DNA of 64,000 nucleotides from positions 62,001-126,000 of the forward strand of contig NZ_JAGGNU010000060.1 in NCBI RefSeq assembly GCF_018614915.1. Reading direction: 5' to 3'. The notes under the pieces are model-generated. The model worked only from the letters and a program-made list of their open reading frames with translations. It was not told the origin of the DNA and made no database searches. Of this stretch, positions 32,933 to 44,440 are shown in pieces (the stretch's first letter is position 1; each line of letters starts with the position of its first letter). The stretch comes from Variovorax paradoxus (GTDB taxonomy: Bacteria > Pseudomonadota > Gammaproteobacteria > Burkholderiales > Burkholderiaceae_C). A program made the position numbers and the translations under genes.

Positions 32933-34108
32933 ATGTCGAACCCCACGCTCGCGGCGCCACGGCCTTCCTTCTTCGCGGTCTGCGGCGCCGGCTTCGTCGC
33001 GCTGGCGATGGCCATGGGCATCGGGCGCTTCGCTTTCACCCCGATGCTGCCGCTGATGATCCGCGCCGGCAGCGCCGACGTCGCGGCCGGCGGCTGGCTC
33101 GCCGCCGCCAACTACGCCGGCTACCTGCTGGGTGCGTTGAGCACGGCGCGCATTCCGCTCTCGCCGCAGCGTGTCGGACTGCTGTCGCTGGCCGCGATCG
33201 CACTGTCCACCGCGGCGATGGGCTGGACCGATTCGCTCGCGCTCTGGCTCGTGCTGCGTTTCGTGGCCGGCGTGGCGAGCGCCTGGGCGCTGGTGAGCAC
33301 CAGCGTGTGGTGCCTGGGCTGGCTCGCGCGTTTCGATCGCGCCGCCGGGCCGGGCCTGCTGTATGCGGGGGTCGGCGCCGGCATCGCCCTGGCCGGGCTC
33401 TATTGCTGGCGCGCGGGCGCTGCCGGCGTGGCGCCCGATGTGCTGTGGCTGCAGCTCGGCGCGCTGGCTTTCGTCGGACTGTTGGTGGTGGCCGCGCTGA
33501 TGCCGCGCGGCGCGGTCGCGCAGGCGAGCCGGCCGACATCCTCCGGCGGCGTGCCCTGGGGCCTGGTGATCTGCTACGGCATCCTCGGCTTCGGCTACAT
33601 CCTGCCGGCCACCTTTCTCCCGGTGCTGGCGCGCGCGGTGGTCGACGACCCGGCGGTGTTCGGCGCCGCGTGGCCTGTGTTCGGCGCGGCGGCCGCGCTC
33701 TCGACGCTGCTGGCCAGCGTGCTGCTGCCGCGTGTCGCCCGGCGGCACGTGCTCGCCGGCAGCCATGCGTTGATGGCGCTGGGCTGCCTGCTGCCGGTGC
33801 TGCATCTGTCGGTCATCACCGTGTTGCTGGCTGCGCTGCTGGTGGGCGGCACCTTCATGGTCGCGACCATGGCCGGCATGCAGGAGGCGAGGGCGCGCAG
33901 CGTGGGCGACCCGACGCGCGCGCTCGGCCGCATGACCGCTGCCTTCGCCATCGGGCAGATGGCCGGGCCGGTGCTCTCGTCCGCGCTCAGCGGGAGCGCC
34001 GCGGGCTTCGGCGGCCTCTTCATCGCGCTGGCGGCCGCTGCCGTGGCCTTGCTCGGCAGCGCGTGGTGGCTGGTCCGCGCGCGCATCATTCCCGTCTCTT
34101 CCCATTGA
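32933..34108 (+). CDS. MFS transporter, YbfB/YjiJ-like
   Basis: A 391-residue protein with about 12 membrane segments. The start FFAVCGAGFVALAMAMGIGRFAFTPMLPLM and WLAAANYAGYLLGAL are typical of the YbfB/YjiJ group. No ribosome binding site is visible and a TTTAAT box ends only eight bases before the ATG, so the message may be almost leaderless. It is divergent from lysR and followed 16 bases later by a carboxymuconolactone-decarboxylase-like gene, which may share its transcript. Substrate unknown. Confidence 0.83.
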   Translation: MSNPTLAAPRPSFFAVCGAGFVALAMAMGIGRFAFTPMLPLMIRAGSADVAAGGWLAAANYAGYLLGALSTARIPLSPQRVGLLSLAAIALSTAAMGWTDSLALWLVLRFVAGVASAWALVSTSVWCLGWLARFDRAAGPGLLYAGVGAGIALAGLYCWRAGAAGVAPDVLWLQLGALAFVGLLVVAALMPRGAVAQASRPTSSGGVPWGLVICYGILGFGYILPATFLPVLARAVVDDPAVFGAAWPVFGAAAALSTLLASVLLPRVARRHVLAGSHALMALGCLLPVLHLSVITVLLAALLVGGTFMVATMAGMQEARARSVGDPTRALGRMTAAFAIGQMAGPVLSSALSGSAAGFGGLFIALAAAAVALLGSAWWLVRARIIPVSSH

Positions 34109-34124
34109 AAAAAGGAACTCGTCC

Positions 34125-34718
34125 ATGTTCGAACAAGGCCATACCCGTCCCTGGGCCGAACGACTGCCGATGCCGGCGGCCGACGCCATGTCCGATGCGC
34201 AGCGCAAGGCCGCCCAGGCGCTGATCGATGGGCCGCGCAAGGCGGTCTTCGGTCCCTTCATACCGCTGTTGCAAAGCCCGCTGCTGATGGAGCGCATCGG
34301 CAGCCTCGGCGAGTACCTGCGTTTCGACAGCCAGCTCGATGCGCGCGTGCGCGAGCTCGTGACCTGCGCGGTGGCGCGCCACGTCGGCAACCAGTTCGAA
34401 TGGGTGCTGCATGCGCAGGCTGCGGTCAAGGCCGGCGTGAACGCCGAGGCGATCGAAGCCCTGCGCCTCGGCCGGCGCGCCGCGCCGCTTTCGGACGACG
34501 AGCAGCTGGCGCTCGACCTCGCGCTGGAACTGCTGCACCACCACGGCGTGAGCGAGCCGAGCTACGCCGCGGCCGAAGCGCGCTTCGGCAAGCAGGCGGT
34601 GGTCGAGCTCAGCGCGCTGGTGGGCTACTTCACGATGGTGTGCTGGGTGATGAACGTCGCCCACACGCCGGTGCAGGGCGCCGAGGGGCAGCCGGGGCTC
34701 GAGGCCTTTCCGCTGTAG
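34125..34718 (+). CDS. Carboxymuconolactone decarboxylase (CMD) family protein
   Basis: A 197-residue all-helical protein of the CMD superfamily: ERIGSLGEYLRFDSQLDARVRELVTCAVARHVGNQFEWVLHAQAAVKAGV. The CxxC pair of AhpD-type peroxidases is absent (only C in TCAVARH). Members of this longer subgroup are usually called carboxymuconolactone decarboxylase-like and have no proven reaction. An AAAAAAGGA ribosome binding site lies upstream. It probably forms a two-gene unit with the MFS gene under the divergent LysR regulator. Confidence 0.82.
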   Translation: MFEQGHTRPWAERLPMPAADAMSDAQRKAAQALIDGPRKAVFGPFIPLLQSPLLMERIGSLGEYLRFDSQLDARVRELVTCAVARHVGNQFEWVLHAQAAVKAGVNAEAIEALRLGRRAAPLSDDEQLALDLALELLHHHGVSEPSYAAAEARFGKQAVVELSALVGYFTMVCWVMNVAHTPVQGAEGQPGLEAFPL

Positions 34719-34736
34719 GTTCGACCCGGCCCTGGA

Positions 34737-35675
34737 TCAACGGTAGCCGGGCTCGTTGGCGTTGTGGATGATCCAGATCAGGTAGCCGCTGGAGAAATCG
34801 CCCATGCCGCCGCCGGCGAAGATGAGGCGGCCCTGGCCCTTGTAGGTCATCTCGAAGCGATGGCGGTCGGCACCGAAGTAGAAGGGAATCCAGGCCTTGC
34901 CCGTGATGTAGGCGCCCTGGTCGGTGGGCGGGCCTGCCACGTCGGTCACCTGCCTCGCCGGCATGCCGATCTGCAGCTTGCTGAACTTGCCGTTGGGCGC
35001 CGGGTTGCCGGTGATCTCGCCCTCATAGTCGTTCAGTCCCTTGACGGTGCGGCCGCTGCCTGCCTCGACCTTGGATGAGTCGACCACGTTGCCTTGGGCG
35101 TCCATGCCGGCCTTGCCGGCGCCGCTCGAGCGGCTGGATGGCGCGGGTGCGGGTGCGGGAGCAGGGCTTGCTGCGATGGCCGGCGCCGGCGCCGGCGCGG
35201 CGGCGGTCCTGGTCGCCTCGGCAGGGTCGCAGCGTTCGAGATCGACGATCTTCTGCTTGGTCTTGGGCACGGAGCGGTAGTCCCGAACCGTCGTGCTGAC
35301 CTCGCCGCCCGAGAATCCGCCGGCCACGGAGCGGCAGCGGAAGTAGGTCGAATCGCCCTCGACGGCCGCGAACAGGCCCGCGGGCACATTGCGGCCCTTC
35401 GCTCGGGCCAGATTCAAAAAGACCGACTTGCCGACCACGTCCTGTTTGACCTTCTTTTCGTTTCCGCCGTCCAGCAAGGCGCTGAGCTGCTCGTAGCGCA
35501 GGCCTTCGGGTGCCGGCGCAGGTGCGGTCGGCGCCGCCGGCGCCGCTGCCGCAGCGGCTTCGGGCGCCGGCGCGGCTGCTGCGGGGGAAGACGTTCGCGA
35601 GGTCGAGCAGCCGACAGCCAGCAGGCCGATCGCAGCCGTGACGGCCAGGGTGGAAAAAGGGGTCCTCAAGATCAC
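34737..35675 (-). CDS. Putative lipoprotein with alanine/proline-rich linkers
   Basis: A 312-residue protein with a type II signal peptide; the lipobox is LLAVGC near residue 23, so it should be anchored to a membrane. Two A/P-rich linkers (about 30-57 and 160-185) separate a middle domain with LLDGGNEKKVKQDVVGKSVFLNLARAKGRN and FRCRSVAGGF from a C-terminal domain GKFSKLQIGMPARQVTDVAGPPTDQGAYITGKAWIPFYFG. The last part resembles SmpA/BamE-like domains (small beta-sheet domains beginning with a GMxxxxV motif). GTG start at 35675 with GGAG eight bases upstream. The function is unknown; an envelope role is likely. Confidence 0.75.
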   Translation of the reverse strand: MILRTPFSTLAVTAAIGLLAVGCSTSRTSSPAAAAPAPEAAAAAAPAAPTAPAPAPEGLRYEQLSALLDGGNEKKVKQDVVGKSVFLNLARAKGRNVPAGLFAAVEGDSTYFRCRSVAGGFSGGEVSTTVRDYRSVPKTKQKIVDLERCDPAEATRTAAAPAPAPAIAASPAPAPAPAPSSRSSGAGKAGMDAQGNVVDSSKVEAGSGRTVKGLNDYEGEITGNPAPNGKFSKLQIGMPARQVTDVAGPPTDQGAYITGKAWIPFYFGADRHRFEMTYKGQGRLIFAGGGMGDFSSGYLIWIIHNANEPGYR

Positions 35676-35744
35676 TGTAGAAACTCCAGAGTTGATGAAA
35701 GCAGTCCGCGTTCAAGCGGAGCGGCATTCTGGCCGAGTTCCGGC

Positions 35745-36617
35745 CTAGCGCAACACCTTGATCAGCGCAGCCAGTTCCTCGTTGCCCAGGCCGGCCTGCC
35801 CGGCCCGGCGCAGCAGATCGGTGAACAGCGCCGGCACGTCGGTATTGATCCCGGCCGCGCGCGACGAATCCAGGATGCGCTGCGTCGCCTCGATCGAAAT
35901 GCGCAGCGGGCTCTCGGTGATGCGGTAGTCGCCGGACTGGATCACCGCCGCCTCGTGCTGGAAGAAGGCGCCGAAGCTCGGCGAGATCGCATTCACGATC
36001 TGCCCGAAGCGGGCCACGTCGAGCCCTTGCGACTCGGCCAGGCGCGCACCGTGAACGAAGCCGGCGAACGCGCCGTACACGTACGACAGGGTGGCCAGGT
36101 CCATCGTGGCGGCAGCGTCGATCTGATCGCCCAGGTAGACGATGTTGCCGGCCAGGACCTTCAGCACCTCGGCCACGGCGGCGTAGGTGCTCGCATCGCC
36201 CGAGATCAGCACCGGCGTGTCCGGCTGCCCCATCTGGCTGGGCGCTGCCTGGATCGCGCCATCGAGATAGCGCCCGCCGTGCTCGCGCGCCCACGCCAGC
36301 GCACGGCGCGCGTCCTCGGGGCTGCCGGTGCTGAGGTGCACCAGCGTCCGGCCATCGAGGGCTGCGGCCACGCCCTCCATGGCCCAGATCGCGCGGGCTG
36401 CGTGGTAGTCGTACACGCACATCACTGCCAGCCGGCTGCTGCGCACGGCGTCGGCGGCGCTGGCCGCGAGCGTGGCGCCCTCGGCCAGCAGCGGCCTCGC
36501 CTTGTCTTCGGACCGGTTCCAGACCGTCACGCGGCGGCCGCTGCGCAGGAAGAGCCGGGCCAGCGTGACGCCCATCGCGCCCAGCCCGATCACCGCCACA
36601 TCATTCATCGGATTCAT
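35745..36617 (-). CDS. NAD(P)-binding 6-phosphogluconate/3-hydroxyisobutyrate dehydrogenase-like protein
   Basis: A 290-residue beta-hydroxyacid-dehydrogenase-family protein. The Rossmann loop VAVIGLGAMGVTLARLFLRSG lies at residues 6-26, NRSEDKARPL follows the second strand and suggests NADP, and LVHLSTGSPEDAR corresponds to the substrate-binding signature. The catalytic lysine of classical members is not obvious (IDAAATMDLATLSYVYGAF, where AxKxxxN is usual), as in imine-reductase-like relatives. ATG 36617 has AGGAG six bases upstream. It is divergent from an hxlR gene, the usual arrangement for redox-sensing control. Confidence 0.8.
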   Translation of the reverse strand: MNPMNDVAVIGLGAMGVTLARLFLRSGRRVTVWNRSEDKARPLLAEGATLAASAADAVRSSRLAVMCVYDYHAARAIWAMEGVAAALDGRTLVHLSTGSPEDARRALAWAREHGGRYLDGAIQAAPSQMGQPDTPVLISGDASTYAAVAEVLKVLAGNIVYLGDQIDAAATMDLATLSYVYGAFAGFVHGARLAESQGLDVARFGQIVNAISPSFGAFFQHEAAVIQSGDYRITESPLRISIEATQRILDSSRAAGINTDVPALFTDLLRRAGQAGLGNEELAALIKVLR

Positions 36618-36699
36618 TGCAAGCTCCTGTCGATTGGAAGAAGGAGCGGATGCTAGGAACGACACTGCCGCATCGGCAAGTACGAACATATTTGTCCGG

Positions 36700-36719
36700 T
36701 ACTATTAAAAAGGTAAGTA
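36700..36719. promoter_or_regulatory. Possible HxlR operator in the divergent region
   Basis: TACT (36700-36703) and AGTA (36716-36719) are inverted halves spaced by 12 AT-rich bases; TACT..AGTA pairs are common in HxlR-type operators. AGTAC and GTACT (36679-36703) form a second, wider inverted pair. The whole 143-base divergent region is unusually AT-rich for this window. Confidence 0.3.
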
Positions 36720-36760
36720 GCACGCCCTTGTGTCAACCTCGGACAATGGAGAGCGAACCC

Positions 36761-37096
36761 ATGGCCAAGAAGCCTTATGCCTGCGGCGTCGGCCCGGCCT
36801 TCGAAGTGATCGGCGGCAAGTGGAAGGCCGTGATTTTGTGGGAGCTGCAGCTGCGGCCCCTGCGCTTCGGTGAACTCAGGCGGGTGGTCGAAGGCATCAG
36901 CGAGAAGATGCTGGTGCAGCAATTGCGCGAGCTCGAGGCCGACGAGCTGGTTTCACGCAAGGTCTTCCACGAGGTGCCGCCGCGCGTGGAATACGCGGCC
37001 ACCCGGCTCGGCGCCTCGCTCAACGCGGCATTGGCGCCGCTCGCCGACTGGGGCGAGAGGCTGCTGAAGCGCCGCGCGGGACGTCAGGCTGCCTGA
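36761..37096 (+). CDS. HxlR-family transcriptional regulator
   Basis: A 111-residue winged-helix protein of the HxlR group. CGVGPAFEVIGGKWKAVILWELQLRPLRFGELRRVVEGISEKMLVQQLRELEADELVSRKVFHEVPPRVEYAATRLG covers the whole domain. The single N-terminal cysteine (residue 6) matches the redox-sensing cysteine of many relatives. ATG 36761 has GGAGAG at good distance; ATG 36746 is an alternative. It probably regulates the divergent dehydrogenase. Confidence 0.88.
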   Translation: MAKKPYACGVGPAFEVIGGKWKAVILWELQLRPLRFGELRRVVEGISEKMLVQQLRELEADELVSRKVFHEVPPRVEYAATRLGASLNAALAPLADWGERLLKRRAGRQAA

Positions 37097-37277
37097 GGCG
37101 AGGTGCAGCAGCAACTCGAGCCCTTCGGATACGTGTGACCGCCATCGCGGCGTAGAGCGGCGTACCCGAAGCGCCGCCGGAAGCTTCTGGTCAGGTTCGC
37201 GCACGCTTGCGTAGGCACAATGGCGCCCCGCCGCGGACCGGGGTCTGCGAACAACAGCCCTGTGCATCCGCTGCCTC

Positions 37278-39005
37278 ATGCTCGACAAACGCTTCTTTCC
37301 CCGCCAGGCCGTGGCGTCCGGCGGCAACCGCTGGGACTGGGCCCTGCTGCCGCTGGTGCTGGCGCTGCTGTTCGCGCTAGCCTGGGGCGGCTCGCAGATG
37401 GCGCGGCCTTACCAGGTGGGGGAGGCGCTGCCGATCAGCCTCGACCCCTGGGTGCTGCCGTACTACCTGCTGCGCACCACCTTGCGCATGTTCCTGGCGC
37501 TGGCGGCGTCGCTGGTCTTCAGCTGCGTCTTTGCCGCGCTGGCCGCCAAGTACCGCTCGGCGGAACGGGTGCTGGTGCCGGTGCTCGACATCCTGCAGTC
37601 GATTCCGATCCTCGGCTTCCTGTCGATCACCGTCACCGGCTTCATCGCGCTCTTCCCCGGCAACCTGCTCGGCGTGGAGTGCGCGGCGATCTTCGCCATC
37701 TTCACCTCGCAGGCCTGGAACATGGCGTTCAGCCTGTACCAGTCGCTGCGCACCGTGCCGGCGGAACTGCGCGAGGCGGCGGCGGTGTTCCAGCTCTCGG
37801 GCTGGCAGCGCTTCTGGCGGCTCGAGCTGCCGTTCGCTATGCCGGGACTTCTGTGGAACATGATGATGTCGATGTCGGGCGGCTGGTTCTTCGTGGTCGC
37901 CTCCGAGGCCATCTCGGTGTCGAACCAGAGCATCAAGTTGCCGGGCGTGGGCTCCTATATCGCGGCGGCGATCGAGGCCCGCGACCTGGGTGCCATCGGC
38001 TGGGCCATCGGCGGCATGCTGGTGGGCATCGTGCTCTACGATCAGTTGTTCTTCCGGCCGCTGATCGCCTGGGCCGACAAGTTCCGCTTCGAGGAGGGCA
38101 GCGGCGAGGACGCGCCGCGCTCCTGGCTGCTGACCTGGCTGCGCCGCACCGACAGGCTGAAGCGCATCGGGCAGGGTGTCGTGCAGCTGCTCGAACGCTC
38201 GCTCGTGGTCTTCCGGCGCGACCACGACGGCACCTCGATCAAGGCCCGCCCGCGTCCGCCCAATGCCGCCGTGGCGCGCGTGTGGGATGCCACGCTGGCC
38301 GCGGCCGTGCTGCTGGCCGCCGCCTGGCTGGTGCGCTTCATCAACACCGAGGTCGGCTGGTCCGAGGTCGTGCACGTGTTCGTGCTCGGGCTCTACACGC
38401 TGGCGCGCGTGTTGGTGCTGATCGCGCTGGCGGCGCTGGTCTGGGTGCCGGTAGGCATCTGGGTCGGCATGAATCCGCGCTGGGCCGGACGGCTGCAGGG
38501 CGTGGCGCAGTTCCTGGCCGCATTCCCGGCCAACCTGATGTTCCCGGTGGCGGTGCTGTTCATCGTGCGCTGGCATCTAAACCCGAATATCTGGCTGGCG
38601 CCGCTGATGGTGCTGGGCACGCAGTGGTACCTGCTCTTCAACGTGATCGCCGGCGCATCGAGCGTACCGACCGAACTGCGCTACGCGGCCCGGAACCTCG
38701 GGCTCGGCGGCTGGCTGCGCTGGCGGCGCTACCTGCTGCCGGCCGTGTTCCCGAGCTTCGTCACCGGCGCCATCACGGCCAGCGGCGGCTCGTGGAACGC
38801 CAGCATCGTGGCCGAGTACGTGACCTGGGGCGACACCACCCTGCAGGCCGCGGGCCTGGGCAGCTACATCGCCCATATGACGGCCATCGGCGATTTCCCG
38901 CGCATCGCGCTGGGCATCGGCGTGATGTGCGTGTTCGTGATGGGCATGAATCATTTCGTCTGGCGCCGGCTCTACGAGCTGGCCGAGAACCGCATGCATT
39001 TATAG
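37278..39005 (+). CDS. ABC transporter permease, NitT/TauT type, two fused permease domains
   Basis: A 575-residue inner-membrane protein made of two BPD_transp_1 permease units. Each has six or so membrane segments and an EAA loop: LREAAAVFQLSGWQRFWRLELPFAMPGLLWN near residue 175 and LRYAARNLGLGGWLRWRRYLLPAVFPSFVTG near residue 475. SISVSNQSIKLPGVGSYIAAAIEARD-type segments place it in the nitrate/sulfonate/bicarbonate group. Fusion gives a one-chain channel. It is followed eight bases later by its ATPase. No binding protein is encoded nearby, so the system is either an exporter-like variant or uses a distant partner. Confidence 0.85.
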   Translation: MLDKRFFPRQAVASGGNRWDWALLPLVLALLFALAWGGSQMARPYQVGEALPISLDPWVLPYYLLRTTLRMFLALAASLVFSCVFAALAAKYRSAERVLVPVLDILQSIPILGFLSITVTGFIALFPGNLLGVECAAIFAIFTSQAWNMAFSLYQSLRTVPAELREAAAVFQLSGWQRFWRLELPFAMPGLLWNMMMSMSGGWFFVVASEAISVSNQSIKLPGVGSYIAAAIEARDLGAIGWAIGGMLVGIVLYDQLFFRPLIAWADKFRFEEGSGEDAPRSWLLTWLRRTDRLKRIGQGVVQLLERSLVVFRRDHDGTSIKARPRPPNAAVARVWDATLAAAVLLAAAWLVRFINTEVGWSEVVHVFVLGLYTLARVLVLIALAALVWVPVGIWVGMNPRWAGRLQGVAQFLAAFPANLMFPVAVLFIVRWHLNPNIWLAPLMVLGTQWYLLFNVIAGASSVPTELRYAARNLGLGGWLRWRRYLLPAVFPSFVTGAITASGGSWNASIVAEYVTWGDTTLQAAGLGSYIAHMTAIGDFPRIALGIGVMCVFVMGMNHFVWRRLYELAENRMHL

Positions 39006-39013
39006 GAGGCGCC

Positions 39014-40333
39014 ATGGAAGAAGCCGTTGTCGAATTGAAGAGTGTCCGCAAATCGTTCCGCTCCGCCGACGGTGCCGCGCGTCCGGTGCTCGAGGGCGTG
39101 GACTTCCGCCTCGCCGAAGGCGAGATCGTCGCGCTGTTGGGCCAGTCGGGCTCGGGCAAGTCGACGCTGCTGCGCATTCTGGCCGGCCTGGTCGGCGTGG
39201 ATGGCGGCAGCGTGCGCTATCGGGGCCAGCCGCTGTACGGGCCGGCGCGCGGCATCGCGATGGTGTTCCAGTCCTTCGCGCTGTTTCCATGGCTCACCGT
39301 GCAGCAGAACGTGGAGCTCGGACTGGAGGCGCGCGGCGTCGAGCAGGCGGAGCGTGCGCGGCGCGCTGCCGCGGCCATCGCGCTGATCGGCCTCGCGGGC
39401 TTCGAGGGCGCCTTGCCGCGCGAGCTCTCGGGCGGCATGCGCCAGCGCGTGGGCATCGCGCGTGCGCTGGTGGTCGAGCCCGAGGTGCTGCTGATGGACG
39501 AGGCCTTCTCCGCGCTCGACGTGCTGACCGGGGAACGCCTGCGCGACGACATCCTGCAGCTGTGGGACGGCGGCGCCATGCCGACCAAGGCGATGCTGGT
39601 CGTCTCGCACAACATCGAGGAAGCGGTGCTCATGGCCGACCGCGTACTGATCTTCGCCAGCGACCCGGGCCGCGTGCGTGCCGAGCTGCCGATCGGGCTG
39701 CCGCGGCCGCGCGACGGCGAGAGCCTGGAGGTGCGCGCGCTGGTCGACGAGGTCTACATGCTGATGACCGTCGGCGCCGCGGCCGCCGGCCGCGCTCGCG
39801 AAGAGCCGGTGCACATGCACCTTGGCAACCGGCTGCCCGAGGCCGACGTCGGCCGCATGGAGGCATTGCTCGAGATGCTGGTCGACGATGGCCGGCAGGG
39901 CCGCGCCGATCTGCCGCAGTTGGCGGAGGAGGCCGGCCTCACCGACCACGAGCTGCTGCCGCTGGCCCAGGCGCTGACCTTGCTGGGCTTCGCCCAACTG
40001 GCCGATGCCGACCTGCACCTCACGCCGCTGGGACTGCGCTACGTGGAGGGCGCGCACACGTTGCGCCAGCAGCTTTTCGGCCAGCAGCTGCTGGCCCACG
40101 TGCCGCTGGCCGCGCACATCCGCCACAGCCTGGAGCAAGCGCCGTCCGGGGCGCTGCCCGAGGAGCCCTTCCTGCAGTTGCTGAGCGACAGCCTGGACGC
40201 CGTGGAGGCCGAGCGCGTGCTGCGCACCGCGATCGAATGGGGCCGCTACGGCGAGGTCTTCGAATACGACTTCCACACCGGCCTGATCCATCTGCCGGCA
40301 GGCGAAGACGAGGACGCGGCGCAGGCTGCCTGA
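39014..40333 (+). CDS. ABC transporter ATPase with C-terminal AAA-associated domain
   Basis: A 439-residue protein. Residues 1-250 are a NitT/TauT-type ATPase: Walker A GQSGSGKST near 43-51, signature LSGGMRQRVGIARAL, Walker B VLLMDEAFSALD, and FQSFALFPWLTVQQNV. The C-terminal 170 residues (EADVGRMEALLEMLVDDGRQGRADLPQLAEEAGL..) form the AAA-associated domain found in some of these ATPases, with a winged-helix look. Strong ribosome binding site AGGAGG before ATG 39014. It powers the fused permease upstream; the extra domain may regulate it. Confidence 0.88.
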   Translation: MEEAVVELKSVRKSFRSADGAARPVLEGVDFRLAEGEIVALLGQSGSGKSTLLRILAGLVGVDGGSVRYRGQPLYGPARGIAMVFQSFALFPWLTVQQNVELGLEARGVEQAERARRAAAAIALIGLAGFEGALPRELSGGMRQRVGIARALVVEPEVLLMDEAFSALDVLTGERLRDDILQLWDGGAMPTKAMLVVSHNIEEAVLMADRVLIFASDPGRVRAELPIGLPRPRDGESLEVRALVDEVYMLMTVGAAAAGRAREEPVHMHLGNRLPEADVGRMEALLEMLVDDGRQGRADLPQLAEEAGLTDHELLPLAQALTLLGFAQLADADLHLTPLGLRYVEGAHTLRQQLFGQQLLAHVPLAAHIRHSLEQAPSGALPEEPFLQLLSDSLDAVEAERVLRTAIEWGRYGEVFEYDFHTGLIHLPAGEDEDAAQAA

Positions 40334-40354
40334 ACCCGGCGGCCGCGCGGCTTC

Positions 40355-41485
40355 TTACCTGGCGGCGGCCGTACTCATGACCCGCCACGCCGGCAGCTTG
40401 CGCTGGAAGCCCTTGAGCTCCAGTTCGCCGATCGGCTCGAAGGACCACTCGGCATCCGCAACCATGTCCTGCAAGGCGCCACGGACGCGTTGCGAGATCA
40501 GGATTTCTCCACCCGCCGCCTCGCCGCACAGGCGCGCAGCCAGGTTGGTGACCGTGCCGATCGCTCCGTAGTCGATGCGGCCGTCGAAGCCGATGCCGCC
40601 GAGCGTCGCGAAGCCCTGCGCGATGCCGATGCCCATGTGCAGGTCGTAACCGCGCCGGCGCCATTGGCCGCTGAGGGCCGCCATCTCGCGCTGCATCAGG
40701 ACGGCCATGCGCAGCGCCCGCGCCGGGGCGTCGGCCACCGGCTGGGGATCGTTGAAGAAGATCATCATGCCGTCGCCGGAGAAGCGCTCCAGCGTGCCCT
40801 CGTGGGCAAGCACCAGCCGCCCCATCGCGGCGTGGTATTGGCCCAGCACGGCCATCACCTCCTCCGGGTCGGCGGTTTCCGTGAATGCGGTGAAGCCGCG
40901 CAGGTCGAGAAAGACGACGGTGATCTCGCGCCGATGGCTCCGGAGCGGATCGTCGGCCCCGCCGGCAAGAATCGCCTCGGCCAGCTGCGGCGAGAAGAAG
41001 CGCTTGAGCTGGCCCACGCGTTCGAGTTGCCGCACGCTCTCCGCCACGCGCTGCTCGAGCGTGGCGTTCCACGCCTTCAGCTCGGCGCGTTGGCGCTCCA
41101 CTTCGTCGTACAGCGTCTTCACCCGCAACAGGGAGCGCACGCGCGCCATCAGTTCGGCCTGGTGGATGGGCTTGGAGAGAAAGTCGTCCGCGCCCGCGCT
41201 CAGTCCGTTCACGCGCTCCTGTTCCGGGTCCAGCGCCGTCACCAGCACCACCGGCAGCACCGCGCAGGAAGGGTCGTCGCGAATCGCGCGGCAGACGTCG
41301 TAGCCGTTCATGCCCGGCATCATCACGTCCAGCAGCACCAGGTCGGGCGGGTCGGCGGCGATGAGCGCCAACGCCTCCTCGCCGGATGCGGCAGTGCTCG
41401 TCCGGTAGCCGCGCGCGGCGAGGATGTCCGCGAGCAGCCTGACGTTCTTGGCGACGTCGTCGACGACCAGGATGTGCGCGCTCAT
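40355..41485 (-). CDS. Response regulator with class III adenylate/guanylate cyclase output
   Basis: A 376-residue protein. Residues 1-125 are a receiver domain (VDD at 8-10, phospho-acceptor D53 in LVLLDVMMPGMNG, K104 in FLSKP). A coiled-coil stretch follows (about 125-160), then a class III cyclase domain (ITVVFLDLRGFTAFTE with metal ligand D193; RFSGDGMMIFFND with D237; YGAIGTVTNLAARLC). Phosphorylation would gate cyclic nucleotide synthesis in the cytoplasm. Its ATG overlaps the CheY-like gene by four bases, the third gene of the kinase operon. Confidence 0.9.
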   Translation of the reverse strand: MSAHILVVDDVAKNVRLLADILAARGYRTSTAASGEEALALIAADPPDLVLLDVMMPGMNGYDVCRAIRDDPSCAVLPVVLVTALDPEQERVNGLSAGADDFLSKPIHQAELMARVRSLLRVKTLYDEVERQRAELKAWNATLEQRVAESVRQLERVGQLKRFFSPQLAEAILAGGADDPLRSHRREITVVFLDLRGFTAFTETADPEEVMAVLGQYHAAMGRLVLAHEGTLERFSGDGMMIFFNDPQPVADAPARALRMAVLMQREMAALSGQWRRRGYDLHMGIGIAQGFATLGGIGFDGRIDYGAIGTVTNLAARLCGEAAGGEILISQRVRGALQDMVADAEWSFEPIGELELKGFQRKLPAWRVMSTAAAR

Positions 41486-41855
41486 GTCGAACGCCCCTCG
41501 ACGAGCAGCCGGTCCACCAGGGCCAGGAACGTCTTGAGCGAGAGGGGCTTGGTCAGATAGGCATCGAAGCCCGAACCGACGATGTTGCGCTGGTCCTCGG
41601 GCATGACCGAGGCCGACACCGCGACGACCGGGACGGCATCCAGTGCCGGCTGCTCGCGAATGCGCTGAAAGGCGGCGATGCCGCCCATGCCGGGCAACTG
41701 GATGTCCATCAGGATGAGGTCGGGCCGCTGGGTGATCGCGAGTCGCACGCCTTCTTCTCCGGTCGTGGCCTCCAGCGTGGCATGGCCCTGGTGCCGGAGG
41801 ATGTCGCGCACCAGCTTCATGTTTTTGTCGTTGTCCTCGACGATCAGGATCGTGC

Positions 41856-41859
<4 letters not shown>
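41482..41859 (-). CDS. Single-domain response regulator (CheY/DivK-like)
   Basis: A 125-residue stand-alone receiver domain: ILIVEDNDKNMKLVRDILRHQGH at the N-terminus (acidic pair E8, D9), D52 in LILMDIQLPGMGG and K104 in YLTKPLSLKT. It is DivK-like in sequence. With no output domain it must act by protein contact or as a phosphate relay between the kinase upstream and the cyclase-type regulator downstream. Both neighbours overlap it by four bases. Confidence 0.9.
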
Positions 41860-44321
<2,462 letters not shown>

Positions 44322-44440
44322 GAACTGCAATTGGACATCGCGCTCCGCCCGAAGGGAAGAGCGCGCGCCTAGGCCTATTGGCCGATCCGGAAGCGGCGCA
44401 AAATCGACTCTCGTGAACGCACGCTGCAAGGAGGTCTCCG

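Noticed and set aside
32009..34429. An 806-codon frame ending in the LysR protein
   Set aside because: The first 520 codons are antisense to the MFS and CMD-family genes and have shadow composition; LysR begins at 32866.
37220..40333. A long frame joining the permease region and the ATPase
   Set aside because: Only the part from 39014 is the true ATPase; the upstream portion is a shadow of the fused permease in another frame.
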